Source: Alviniconcha marisindica
Taxonomy: Eukaryota > Mollusca > Gastropoda > Provannidae
DNA: 64,000 nucleotides
Assembly (NCBI GenBank): GCA_018857735.1
Contig: JABMCL010001327.1
Span: forward strand, 305,001 to 369,000
Direction of reading: 5' to 3'
Made by a program: the position numbers and the translations under genes. Position 1 is the first letter of the stretch; each line of letters starts with the position of its first letter. The notes below the pieces were generated by a model that saw only the letters and a program-made list of their open reading frames with translations, was not told the origin of the DNA and ran no database searches. Shown here one piece after another: positions 11,270-25,483 of the stretch.

Positions 11270-14207
11270 TATATTTGTTTTTTATTATTTATTTTTAAAA
11301 ATTTTTTTTTTATATTGATCAGTCATTCATGATTAATGATAGGCATACCCTCATGGTCAAAGCTATGTGAAAATAAAGTTTTAATTTCTTTAAGTTTTGA
11401 TCTGATTCAGTGATTGAGCCCAGCTTGGTATTTTTGTAACATGTACAAAATGCTTTTCATTGCATCACTTGTGATGTGTGGGAGAAAAATGAATAATATA
11501 TGGACATGGCAATTTTTAAAAAAAGAGGTATTTTCTGGGATGCTGTTTAACTTAATTAAGGGAAGACAACAAAATTAAAAAAATTCTGCATGATGATAAA
11601 GTCCATTGAGATTTACAAGCTCAGAGTGATTATGTTTCAGACCATGAACAAGAGGTACAAGAGGATTTGGCAAAATAATGAAACTAAGTCATCTGTTCTA
11701 GTTTTGGATGCAAGCTGACTGAGCATTCACTCTTCTTTTGGTCTTGTTTTGTTATGAATTTGGCCTTTTTTTATACTCTCCTAACAATTGGAGAGTAGAG
11801 GGAGGTGAGGGTGGTCTATTGGAATCATGTGTCTGTGTGTCCATCACTGGTTGTCTTGGCATTAAAAACCAATTATCTATCTGTGTCTGTTGGTCCATGT
11901 GTCTGGGTTTTATCTGGATGGTATGTTCTGAAGTGCTCAACCTTTTGTAACCAAACTTTGCATTGTGTGGTGCATCATCATGAGGTGAAGTGTTGTATAA
12001 ATTGTACAGAAAGATTTGATTGCTATGTTCACAGTTAAGGCCACAGTGAGTTATCAAAATTCCAGTTACTGATTAGTGACTATTTGTCTGGACCATATTA
12101 CAATGTGTCAGAATGTCTAATGTTTTGTGGGCTTTGTAACTGAAGCTGTTGTCACCAATCTTCAGATGCGATGCAATGGTATCTGGCCAGTACACTGTTT
12201 TATTTATTTCCTGCTTTGGCTTGTGCACTTAATTTTGAAGGAGTATATTTTGGTGAGAGGTGTGTTTTAATTTATAAACTGGCACAGAGTCATTGAGGGG
12301 GCACTGTGCAATTTTTAAAAGCTGTTTATTTTTAATTACTCTGTGTTGAAGGTTGTTTTGAATATTAATTTTATAACTGTTACTTTAGTGTTCTCTTTGA
12401 CTTTGGTTTTAACCAGTTAGACTATGATCTGCTCAACCACCTTGGTGGACTGCAGTGTCTGGCCTGCTGACTCATAACTGGATGCTTTTGTGATGTTTAC
12501 AATTACAGGAGGTCCAGCAAAAGGAGCCAGGTGTGGTGGCGCTGCACTGCCAGGAAGTAGGAGGCAAGAACTATGAGGCCTCCATGCAGCATGTGAACCA
12601 GTTCATAAAGTGAGTTGAAGAGTGTTCTGGAAATTTGAAGCAACTTTAGTGGTATGAATGTGTGTGTATCATCTATGTCGCTTTCTCTAGGTTGCTGCTG
12701 TTAAGAAATAACTTGAGAACTTGTGTGAATGTGTGATTGTATGCCACAAATGTCTCTTTGTTGTGGTTGCAGTGCATGGGGAGTTGTTTGACTGACTCTT
12801 CAGTTGACACTCAGTCTGTAAGTGCATAAAGTTTAACTGATCCAAAGGCTGTAGTGAAATGGGATTGTGAAAAGGAAAGGCAAAGTGCTACTGAAATCAT
12901 TGGCAATGTTGTTGGTGTGAACATGTCAGCAATATGAGCCATGAGCACAATTTTGCTAAGCAATAGAATTTACTCTAATATATGTGAACAGTTGTGTAAA
13001 GTATTTTGTACATGTGAAAACAAACAAACAACAACAACAACAACAACAACAAACAACAAACAAACAAACAAAAAACTACAGTGCTCTCAGCTGAGTGTAG
13101 ACCCAAGGTTTTGTCTTTAAACTATTTTTTGGCATGATTAGGATGCTTCATCTGCCGCCGGGAGTCATGTTCCACCTTTCCAATTCTATGTTCTTCCCAA
13201 GTCCTCTTGAAACCTATTTTGATGTACGGCATCGCGCAGAACAGTGAAGCACATTCTGTACATGTCATTCGACTGCATGAAACTCAGTTTTGATTGTGTG
13301 GTTTTGTTGGCATTTTTTGCGATTTTTCTTTAGCTAGGGTGTTGTTAACATGTTAGATATCTGTTCATTTTGATGCAGTCTAGACTTTTACTTGCCAAAA
13401 TTGGCGTCGCAGTTGACTGGGTATTACACATCACTGGGATGATTCTGGAATTCTTCCACCCCACCCATCCCCTTCAAATTCTCAAAGCCACCACCAGCCT
13501 TCCGGCCAACTTTTCCTCACCTGTGCGAAGAATTTAGCTTGTATTGTTTTACATCCAGTAAACACAACGTCAGTAGATATACCACTACCAACAAAAGGTG
13601 TTGCTGACTTTTCACCGCACGCATTAGTCTTGTTCGTGGGGGGGGGGGGGGGGGGGGGTTAAAGCAGAATTCATGGCAGTATGTCAAGCATTCTGATCCG
13701 CTACCATACATTTGACATTTCTCAAAGACCTACAAACAGGCTGGAACCTGTATAAAACTAGATGAATACTCCAGTAGGTGAGCAACCGACAGAAGCCCGT
13801 CCACTCCAAAGTATGATCCCGAAATAGATTGCTGGGGAAGTGGGGTAATGTTTTTTTGGAAGCTGAAGTGTGCTTCGGTTTCCGGCTCACGGGCAGTGCT
13901 ACAAGTGAGTCCAATTAGGGGTACCGAGGTGATTAGGGTTTTGTTCTGCTTCCATTCTCCGGAGCAGAAACAGCCTTTCGCTCAGATAGATACGCAGATG
14001 TTTGCCTTTGAATAACCCCCCGCCCCCCAAAACAAACAAACACACAACAACAACAACAGAACCGACAAATTTTGTACCATGTAATACTGGGGCCAGATCC
14101 TCGCAAAGCATTGCAACAATTTCCTCAGCGTGTTCGAAAATTCGGATCTGATTAATTTGTGGATACCTGAATTAATCATTTGGTCAGCCAAACGGTCGTG
14201 GAAGTCA

Positions 14208-14299
<92 letters not shown>

Positions 14300-17200
14300 C
14301 TCTCTCTCGTGTCTCTCTCTCACTCACGCACACCATACACACGCACAAGGTACACACACACCATACACACACGCTCTGTCCCGATGAAGCAAGGGATCTT
14401 ACACATCCAAGAAGAATCCATTCCCCTCTCCCACGCAACCAGAAAAAAGCTGCGCCTGAAGTGACAGCCATGTGTCTGAATGTTGGGTATAACAATTTCC
14501 CAGTCGTGCCACTGTGTTCCATAAAGTCCGACACTAAATGTAGGCAGCTGGTCGTGGCCGCAGTTTATCTACCAGGGTGCACGTCTGTGCTGACGCTTCC
14601 AGCCTGGTCACAGATCACTTTGTTTGGGGGAGAAGAATTTGACTGGCGCAGTTCCAGCCACTCGCTCAGCGGCGCCAGTGGTGTGTAGTTTGTCTTGTTA
14701 CAATGACTGATAGGGGCAACCTTGTGTACTGGGGTGGCTGTTGCAGCGAGAATCTATTACCGGCTAAATTATCCCAGGCGTGAGTTGGCGAACACTTTCA
14801 ATCCTGGAGCCAGTAAGTACGTGTATGGTGGGTTTTGTTAGATAGTCGACAGGCCGTTATTTGTTGAACGAGCAGTTGCTGTGATAACGGCAGTCAGTCA
14901 GCGGGCACGTGCAATTGACTGGATGGAACAGGTGGTCAAATTAGCTGCCAGTAGGCGCGTGCAGTGCCTAATGTGTTGGAAAAGTGTAGTGCTTACTGTA
15001 GTACAAAAGTCAGTGTGCCGTTACCTCACCACCTCACGTTTGGTTCAGCTGTTTCTGGTTCATTTTTATCCGCGTGCACGCGCGCGCTTACGATTTTACA
15101 CACAGCACAACACACGCACGCACGCACGCACACACGCACACAGAAAGGGGGATTGGGATAAGGGGTCGCCCGAGATAGAGTCCCACAACGGTTACGTTTC
15201 TCCTTGTCCAGGAAACATTCAGCCGAAACGGCAAAAAGACGCTTGAGAAAACTTTAATACTCAAGAATAGTAGCATTACGTGCATTTGGACCAAACAGCC
15301 AGTCCTCGCTATACTGTATACAAACACAGAAAAGCACGAATAAACAATAGATTAATACAGTTATACAAAATTCCGACAGTTATGCATAAGCATCGGAATT
15401 ACATTTCGTTCATGGACGACCAGTCAACCAACATACAAGGGAGTTAATTAGCGCTCGAAATACGTAACACAACTACAACAACAAAGACCTGAGTCGCCTA
15501 CGATAACTCTCACCTGGCATGCGTGTAAATACAAGGTACATAAACTCTAAAAGAGGTACACCTTCAAAGTCAACCGTTACAGTTATATGAGGGCGGTTTT
15601 AAAAGAAAATGACACTGAAACGTGCCGCTGAATGAGCTCGGAATACATAACGTGGAGCATGCAATGCAGTGTAATACCATGTAGTCGCCACAAATCAAAG
15701 GATTCTGTGGAAGCTCTAAATTCTCAGCAGATGGGGGTTTACATTCTGCACCCGCGAGACACCACAGAGGGGTAACGGTAGAGTCGACTGTAGAGCTGCA
15801 CTGTTACTGCATGCTTTCCATTTGGAGTGCAAAGCACCCCCCCCCCCCCCCCCCCCGACTGTAGAGCTGCACTGTTACTGCATGCTTTCCATTTGGAGTG
15901 CAAAGCACCCCCCCCCCCCCCCCCCCCCCCCCTCCTCCCGTAGGAGAATCCAACATGTGTAAATCTCCGTCTTTTTAGCTCTCCGCCTCTCTCTCCCTGG
16001 CCCCCTCCACTCTCAGGTGTGCTGAGCTCAGTGGTGTAAACGTGCTCGCAGCTTCGGCCGGCTTCTTGTCGAAGACGCACGCACCTCCACTACTGATGAT
16101 CAGTTGTACCCCCCATTCACTTCCTGTTCCCTCCCCCGTCAATTTACGTACCCCCCCCCCCCCCCCCCCACACACACACCCCTTCCTCCCCAGCACACAC
16201 TGTCATACTGCTCAAAATGCCTCTTTCTGTCGTACTCGCACGCACACGTAGAGCAGCTTTTCGTTCGGACGCAAGAACAGCAACTTCTCCTTCGAGTTAC
16301 CAAAATAAGATCAGAATATATAATACTCTAGTTTTCTCGCCTCATTATTGACGTCTTACTGCGTTAGCACACTACTGCCACTTGTGTGTATATTTTTAGC
16401 TTGTTGAGGGAGTTGGAATACCGGCCGTGCTTTGTTACTGTGAACAAGGACACACAGGCACACGGCTAAGCGTCTCCTGTTTCCACTTCAAGAGGTCTGC
16501 CGGTTGAATGAAACAAAACATTTGTATCACAGGCACGTTACCCCAGCTGTTGTGTCATCTGGGAGTTTCATGATGTTATTGTGTAATACTAAGTTCGACA
16601 AAACATTCCTTCTGTATCGTGGCAAGCTGCAACGCCACACAATAATAACAGTAATAATGTTTTAATAATATACATTATTAGTTTTGTTATTCAGTTAACA
16701 GAAAGGGGGGTATAGCCACAACAGCGAGACATACGCGCACGCGCACACATCACATCATTCAACTGAAATAACAAGACAGCGGGGGAAGGGGGGTGGGGGT
16801 GGTGTTGCTTGCAATGATAGGTTTTAAACAGATGGGTCAGAGCGGTTTTAAATGTATCCAGTTTCACGAAACAGAAAATTCTTGACATAAGGAGCAGCAT
16901 TGGAAACAGAGCGATGTCCAGGTGTTTTCGCTGGAGTGGTATGTCTTGAAGTGACGGAATTGTGGTGTTGGGTGTGAAGAGGAACGGTGGGTGATCAAAG
17001 ATTATCCAAGTCCATTTTGCACAGAGAAGTTTGCCGTCAGATTTAGATTTGGGAACACGAGATGGGATAGACTGCTCCTTTCTTTGGCTGGGAAAGTGAA
17101 CTTTTTTTTCATGGAGTAGCTTCCCATGTTTGCTTTTGCAGAAAACACCAGTGTCTGCACGATTGTACATTTTCTCAAATCGGAACATGTAAAAACGAAA

Positions 17201-18414
17201 AAGACTGTGACATGTGCCTGTCACACATGGTGCAGAACCCGGGGCAAACCAGCGTGACACAAGGAGAGATGGGGCTGGGGTAGCGAGGTATTTTGATGAC
17301 GTCAATGGGGCTTTGAGGTCAGCTCCGTGGGGATTAACACTTAGTACGTGGCTGCATATGACACTTGAGGTTTCCTCTTGCTGACGTTGTTACAGGACTC
17401 CCCTGATGCATGATCTCACAAACTGAGGGGGCTTTCACTTTTCCCCATTCTTCCCGTGGCATGGGGCAGCTCAAGTCACAGCCGACCACACCGCCCGCTG
17501 CTACGTGGTGGCCCATTTGTTTGAAAACGGGGATGCCTGAAAAAAAACAGTTAAAAGAACGATTGCCGTGCATTCGACATGCTAGTTTTGATTATATGGC
17601 TAAACATCCTCGCCCACTGTCATTTCCAATTCAGTTATTGACATTCCGTCTACAAACTGCGACTCGGGATCATTGAAAACCATCACTGTTCTTGTCCAAC
17701 AGCTGGGATGGGTGCGGAGATGAGTGTTGGTTGATTTCCTCTGTATGCGCACAGCAAAATATTGTACACTGCCTTCTGTCTGTTCGATGGCTTACGCTTG
17801 GAGAGCAAAGCTGCATGAAATAAAAGTGCATTGGTACTCCGGTGGCTTCAGAACCGTTAAACGTCTTTCTCCTTTACATTTTGGTGAATATGTAAAGTAA
17901 AGAAGACGAGGGACAAAAACAAAGAAACTGAAGAAGGAATTGGGGGGGGGGGGGGGGGGGGGGTACTCGGGACCACATGGGCTCGACGATCACCTGTCAG
18001 AGCAGTTACGGTCAAAAATCATACTATACAGCAATGACTGCGGATGTTGTTGTAACCGTACATAACATAATACATTACCAAAAGTAAGCATGCACAGTGA
18101 CCAAGAAACGACAGTTTTCTTGTACCATTGACTCTTCTGTTGACCTACATGTGACAGAAGCGGTAAATTAGTAAATGTCCGCGTTTTTCAGGAACCTGCT
18201 GGCATGCGACGAGCTCCAGAAGTACGACAGAGCCAGGATATTTTTGGACGAAGACTATACTGCTGCCGATAGATTCACGGTCAGTGACAAAGTTAATTGT
18301 GTACCATAACCATACATTGTCATCTTCTTCCATTATTGATTAATCGTTGATTTGTTTTCAGTGGATATGGTTTGTCGATTTGCATGACTTTGAGTGTGTA
18401 TGTGCGCGTGCGCA

Positions 18415-18484
<70 letters not shown>

Positions 18485-21400
18485 TGCGTGAATGTGTACG
18501 TTGGTTGATTTTCGAATTTCCACAATTCCTCACGGCCCACTCTTTCCACCGTTGTGTTTTCTCTGTCTGCATGCAGAGTGATAAGGTCGAAGCCCTTTTC
18601 ACACATTTGTTTTTACCCCACACGTACACACTTTAACAATGCATTCGATAGAGGCACTAGTATGAGGACGTCGAACTGGCTTCCAAACACCATCGTGCGC
18701 TGGTGCATTCATAAACCCGTCACTCCTCCTCCACTATTTATGAAAAGACTGATTAGATGGCTTTGTGTGTGTTTCTTGCTGTTTGGGACTTCTGGATTAC
18801 TATATTATCAGATTGTTGTATTTTTAATCATATTTGTCCGCCTGCCCACCCCGCCCTCACCTCCCCTATGCTCGGCCATCTCAGCTGTTCCTGAAAACAC
18901 GGTTATGGTGGCGCTGTGGATGTTTCCTGCTGTGTGAAAAATCCTCTCAGCGTCATTGTATTCCGTTGAATAATGTATGATTTTTTTACGTAATTTCAGT
19001 GTTTGTGTATTTGCAGGCTCTTGGGAACCTATATTTCATTCATGAAGATATCGACAATGTGCTCATCTGGGACTTTGTTGGTAAGTGTCCCCATCCGTGT
19101 ATGTGCGTGCATACGCACGTGTATGTGTCTGCGCGCGTGTATGTGTTGTGTGAATACTTGTTGCCTGCCTCTGTCTTGTTTTAGTTTTTTTCTCTGTGCT
19201 TATGTGTTTACGTTTGATCGCATGCAATGGGGTCAAAAATGGTTCCTTTGCTTTTTCGCCCCCATTGTTTTCGTGGTTCGTGTACAAGAACCGTCACTGA
19301 GCGTTTGTTGTTGTGAAAGACTGATGTGTGGGAACTGTGCACATTAATAGTTCTGTGTAAAATTTTAAAAAGTCAGTTTTAACCATTTAAGTGTTTTGAT
19401 TTTTTGGGCAGTTCTGCGTGCCTTTTGAACGATAGAATTTACAAACGATGTTTCTGAAGCTGAAGGCGAGTAATTTTCTTGCTGTGCTTGGGAAAGTTGA
19501 TAATAATAATGTAGTCTGTTATGTGCTGTTTCTCCAAATTGGAGCACAGAGCCCATTACAAAGCAAAAAACCAAAGCACAGTAAAAACAAAGTTGCGCAT
19601 ACAAACACCACACACGCACGCACCCACGCACGCACACACAGAGAGTCAGTCAGTCAGTCAGTAGGGTAGCTTGATGATTTAAAAGATGTGAGTGTGTTTG
19701 ATGACCTAAAAACTCAAATGATTTAAAAACTGTAAGTCTGTGTGCGTTAACTGTTGTGATAATTTCTAGGCTATGCCGTCTGACTGTTGGCTGTGATTCA
19801 TACCTTAAACAATAGGACTCGACTCACTGGAACTTACTGAACTCTAACCATTTATAAGTTTTAGTAACTGGCCACAGTGGGATCAAGCATTGGCTTTAAA
19901 AGTTGTATTTCTTTCCATGTTCTTAACCGTTCAAGTTCAAATTATGTAAAAGCTATTAAATACGCGGATTAGATCATGGGCCGTCTGTCCAATATTGTGA
20001 AGCATTTGAACGTTTTTTGCTGTTTTTAGTGGGTTTTTGTTTGTTTGCTTTTTTGTTCTCTGTTTTATTGACGGTTCATTCGTAACCCTTTACGGGCTTG
20101 GTTTAGAGCTGTACGTATCTGTTTTCAAATAGCTTGTTTTTATCCGCCCAATTGTTCCATAAAAAATATTTAAAAAACTCGCCCACCCCTTCCGCCCCCG
20201 ACTTCACGTAAAAACTAAAAGTGAAAATGCGCGCTACCTTTCCCTAAATAGGTTTTACTTACGCCCACTTTCTCTTTTCTTGAAGAGGATGCCTCCGTAT
20301 AGGATTCATTTTGTTGTAGTGTATTCTATTTTTGTTGGAAACACGTTGGTGGCTAATACCCCTAAGGCTGCAATGTCGCGTGAAAGAAAAAAGAAGATTA
20401 GAAGAAAAGGAGAAGAAGAAGAAGAAGAAAAGGGAAAGTGCGACAAACCATGGATAACTGAAGAAATTAAACAATTGATAAGAAACAAAAATAAGCTACA
20501 CAAAAAAGCTAAAATATTTAATACCGACCAGTCGTGGAAATGCTTTAGACAAATCAGGAACGATCTAACCTACGCCATAAGGAAAAGGAAATTAGATTAT
20601 TTACAGGATTTAGACAATCGTGCGTCTTCCAGCGCGACATTCGGTACCAAAAACTGGTGGAAACTAGTAAAGTCATTCATGAACAACAAGGGATCTGATC
20701 CAGACGTAATACCACCATTAGAAAAAGATTGAGTTACTTATTATACTAACTAACTGAAGGCGACTATACTTAACCAATTTTTCATCAACTAATCAACTAT
20801 TGAAGACAACGATGATGTTCCAGATGTACCAGAATTATTAACGAGTATAAATCAAATACATTTGAGTGTAGAAGAAGTAAATAATATTCTTAAAAAATTA
20901 AGCACAGCAAAGGCGACAGGCCCTGATCAATTACATAATATAATTTTAAAAAATAGCGCTGGAATCACATCTGAACCATTAACTTTTCTCTTCAATCGAT
21001 CACTTAATGAAGGAATTTTTCCCATAGTCTGGAAAACAGCACACGTTACACCAATTCATAAAAAGGGTAACAAAGAACAGTGTACTAATTACCGTCCTAT
21101 ATCTTTGCTAAGTTGCGTAGGAAAAACTCTAGAAAAATGTGTTCATCGCCATGTGTCTAATTACTTAAACGCAAACCAAATAATAACACCGTCACAATCA
21201 GGATTCACTCCAAAAGATTCAACCGTGTACCAGTTACTAAGTATATACGATGACTTTTGTAAGTCATTTGACAGTGAATTAACTGCTCAAGCAATTTTCT
21301 TTGACATATCTAACGCGTTCGGTAAAGTATGGCACCGAGGCTTACTACGGAAATCGCAAGCTACTGGAATTAGAGGTACTTTACTTCATTGGTTCGAAAA

Positions 21401-24400
21401 CTATTTGGCCGAACGTAAACAGGCTGTGGTACTCCACGGTAGCAGATCTGATTACTTAACTGTACCTGCAGGTGTCCCACAGGGCTCAGTCCTAGGACCT
21501 CTTCTGTTCCTTATCTACATAAATGACATTGTTGAAGACATTGAATCATTTATTAAGCGTTTCGCAGATGACACTAGTATGTATTTGTGTTTAGAAAATC
21601 CACACATCCGAGCTGAAATTCTAAACAATGATCTTGAAAAAATAATGCAATGGGCAAATAAATGGAAAATTGAGTTTAACGAAAGGAAGACAGAACTGAT
21701 GAACATAACCAGGAACAAAAACCACCAATTTCAATCACTGAATTTTGGAAGGACTATTTTAGAAGACACTTATAGCCATAAACATTTAGGAATCATTTTT
21801 CAAAACAACTGTAAATGGGAGAGTCATATTAAAATGTTAACTGCAAAATGTAGATGTCAAGTCGCTTGCCTAAGATCGTTTAAATATCGTCTTAGCAGAA
21901 AAGCTCTTGAAACCATGTATAGGTCTTTTATATTACCGCAGTTAGATTACGCCGACGTCATTTGGGATAATTGTAGTCTGAAATTAGCAGAAGAACTGGA
22001 AAGTTTACACCTCGATGCAATAAGAACCATTATAGGAGCTGTTCGCGGAACAAGTCACCAGAAACTATACACTGAATCAGGGTTTACGACTTTACGAGAA
22101 AGACGCTTCAGACACAAAATTATTATGTACCACAAGATTGTTCAAGAAAATACCCCGACTTACTTGAAAGAACATTTACCCCCACTTGTTTCCTCAACTA
22201 ATCCATACCATCGACGACGACCACTCCAACGACAGGTACCAAAACATAAGACTGAGACTTACATGCAATCATTTTTCCCATCGACAACTACACTGTGGAA
22301 TAATTTACCAGAAAACATACAGCGAACAGAATCAATTAGTCAAGTTAAACACTTCCTCTCCAGAAATGACACAAATCCCCCGCCTTTCTTTTACAACGGT
22401 AGTCGAAAAGCACAGATAACACATTGCAAACTCCGTCTTGGAATAAGCGACCTAAATTACGACCTATTAAACAGACACTTAACAACAAATAGCTCTTGTG
22501 ATTGTGGAGAAAGAAAAGAAACATCGGAACACTACATTCTACACTGCCCACGTTTTACACACGTGCGTCAAAACACCGTATTCAGACTCCCTGCAAATTT
22601 GCTAAACATTACTACCCTCCTGCAAGGGGATCCAAACATATCAAACAATATGAACTCATTAATATTTAAAGCTGTCCAAGATTTCATTACCCAGTCCAGC
22701 CGTTTTTCCATGGAATGACAAACTCAATTAAATAGTTACTGGCAGCGCATAAGAGCATTCTCTCTCTCTCTCTTGATTTTCGATTGATTTTTGTCGTTGT
22801 TTTCATGTTGTTTAATATAAACATACATACCCGTTGTTGCAAATGAATTAATTAGTAAATTATGTTTGTGAGCATTTACTATAAGCTTAGCTTGTTTAAT
22901 GCTCATACAATGATTTTGATTGTCCATATTTTCATGAATGTAAATAAACTTTGTTTAAACCAAAAGGGAAAGAAGCCAGTGGTGCATGTATGGGACAACT
23001 GTAGAAACTTGCAGGGAATAGTTTAGCACCGCGCGGGCTTCGGTGACCCTGCATACTCACGATTGACGTATGATACTGTAATTGTCCATTTGTCTTGCCC
23101 ACAGGCGCAGTAGGTCAGTAGATTTGACGTGAATCCATCCATGTACTTCATTTGATCTTCTTCTGTTACTGCCGACAAAAGTATCGTTTAGCCACAAAAA
23201 AGTTCACTTGGATTGTAGCAGATCAGTGGCCCAGTGACTCTTTCCCATTCGAGATTTTCCTGCCATTCGAGATTTTCCTTTCCAGCGTTATTTCTTTGCC
23301 ATCTGTGTTAAATATGACGTGTTTTGATCCCTGAATCCAATTTTCTTTGAAGAGCAATTTGTACATGAGGTGGCGTCGGTCCGTACAGGTGTTCGTTTTC
23401 TCCGCAATAGTAGCCTCTGTCCGTAACGGCAACGTCGAGCAGGCATTTTTCAACGACGTTTAGGCTGTTTGAAGGTAGAAATATGAGTCCGTCACTTTAA
23501 ATGCGTTTAGGCTGGCCGGATAGTCCTATTTTACCGCCACACATGCCAACCCTTCCCCCTTCCCCTTTCCCCCTCCCCCCTCCCCCTCCTCCTCCCCCCC
23601 TCCACTCCCCCCTCCCCCCTCTCCCAGCGTTGTCATCGCTTAGAGAGTAAAGGTGATTGAGGGGACTATTTTTTTTCCGTACGTATGGGCCCTGAAAACA
23701 AAGAATAATAGGTAATATTATGCTCCAGTAAAATTGAATTAATGTCTCGCGGGTATTTTTAATCTCCAGCATGAGCATATTAAGTGGAACAATTTACTAA
23801 TCAAGATACTTAAACTGGCGCGCGATGTGTTGCGAGTAGTTCTGCTCCAAGGAGAAATCACGATCTCAGGACTTGGAACATCAACTGAGCAATGGCATGA
23901 TTAATTATAGCAATAATAACTAGCGCCTATGATTTCCTAAATAGAGCTGACCTATATTCGGTGGAAGCCGTGACGCAGGAGGGCTATGTTTAGATGCAAA
24001 GGTGAATCGTTTTGTTGACCTCGAACACGATTTGTAAGCATTTATTTGCTCAATGAAGGTATTTGGTTCATATCACGCTTTCTAGAGTCTTGTTCTCTTA
24101 TCGAACCATGCATTTCTTCCTCCTCTTTTTTTCTTTTTTCTTCCTATTTTCGAACCATGCATTTCTTTCTTTTTTCTTCTATTTTCTTCTGGCACATTCC
24201 TTGTCTTTTTCTCTTAATTTCATTTTTAGTTTGGCCTTTTCTGTGCCGTTTTTGGTCTGCCTCGCGTCAAAACGTGACTTGCGATTGATCACTTCTGAAA
24301 GCTCTCGACCGGTGATGAAAACTTTCACCAAAACGCGTGTGTGAAACCCGATCAAGGTGGTGAAACTTGATGATGCTTGAACGATATTCGTCTCTAAGTT

Positions 24401-25452
24401 CGTTTCTGTCTATATTATGGGCGTGTGGCAGAACATCCCACCCCCACCCTCCACCTCACGCTCAGTCTCTCGCGCGCTCGTTCGCTCGCTTGGCGGTGTT
24501 GTGGCTGACAACATTCATATTGGTCGATCTCGGAACTCCCGAATTTGAGACCCATGTAATATAAGATTCTGCTGCCTGGATATCGAAAATACTTTGTAAT
24601 TCTGAGTCCTGGTGCCCGTGTACAATCTTCCGATGACATAGTATTTTCTTTGCTTAGTGCGTTCGTGCACAGACATCTTTTGATGATGGTGATCGCTTTT
24701 ATAACAGCGCTATTTTCCGCTCTGCGCTTTTGTCGCCTGTGATTCTAAAATGAGTGTAGCTTTTTATAACGCGTTGTGAACATCCGTCGAAGTGGTGTAC
24801 GTATAGCGCTGTTTGGTTGTTACATTGCTGGTGCCACGTGAAACTTCTGCCGTCTCGGCGCGTTGCGTGTACACCACACAGCCATGCGCTGTGTCACGTC
24901 ACTTCGTGCGAAGCCACATACGTGAGACGCATGCTTGTTTAGCTGTAACGTGACCTTCATCTTTAACGTGCTACTGCGGTAACACGGGGGTGAAATGGGT
25001 ACCGAAATAAAGGTCAGCCCAAAAAGTTGACTCGGAAGAAGAAGGAAAAATATCGCCGCTCCTGCCGGGACTCGAACCCGCGACGTATCGATCTCGAGTC
25101 CGGCGCTCTAACCACTGAGCTATTCCTGCTCTCCAATCTTTTCGTATTGTTGAAGAAGAGAAGAATGAAAGCACTCCGTAAACTTACAAATCAAAACTTC
25201 CCACACGCAATGTACGCTATAATATGTAAAAGCCTGATCGAAACATCTTTATGCGTTTTCTGTAAAACTGAATTTGTCGATCTCCGTTTTCTTTCTCGTC
25301 TGATGAAGCGCGAGCCTAAAATAGGCCAATCAGTGCTTTCCAGCTTCTATCCTAATTGAAGGCCAAAAAAAAAAAAAAAATCAGGCAGATGGGACTACAT
25401 CTAATGGGCAGATTGTCTGGGTTATGCATTTGGAGGTGCGGTCCTGGTGTCT

Positions 25453-25483
<31 letters not shown>

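Larger units (their letters stand above)
12610..18191 (+). other. INPP5A intron 3 with many repeats
   Basis: 5.6 kb. Contains (CAA)n/(CAAA)n at about 13020-13072, poly(G) at 13638-13658 and 17942-17963, (CGCA)n/(CA)n/(TC)n at 14204-14322, a reverse copy of a dispersed repeat at 15241-15350, a 71-bp duplication with poly(C) at 15786-15932, and poly(C) near 16149-16169. The longest open frame (204 codons, minus, 16691-17305) shows no domain. Confidence 0.75.

Noticed and set aside
16691..17305. 204-codon minus-strand frame in INPP5A intron 3
   Set aside because: No recognisable domain, no splice context, and the composition resembles the intron. A hidden gene is possible but unsupported.
25052..25132. 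Functional tRNA gene on minus
   Set aside because: A and B boxes are good, but the acceptor and anticodon stems do not pair and SINE body follows. Called as a tRNA-derived SINE.
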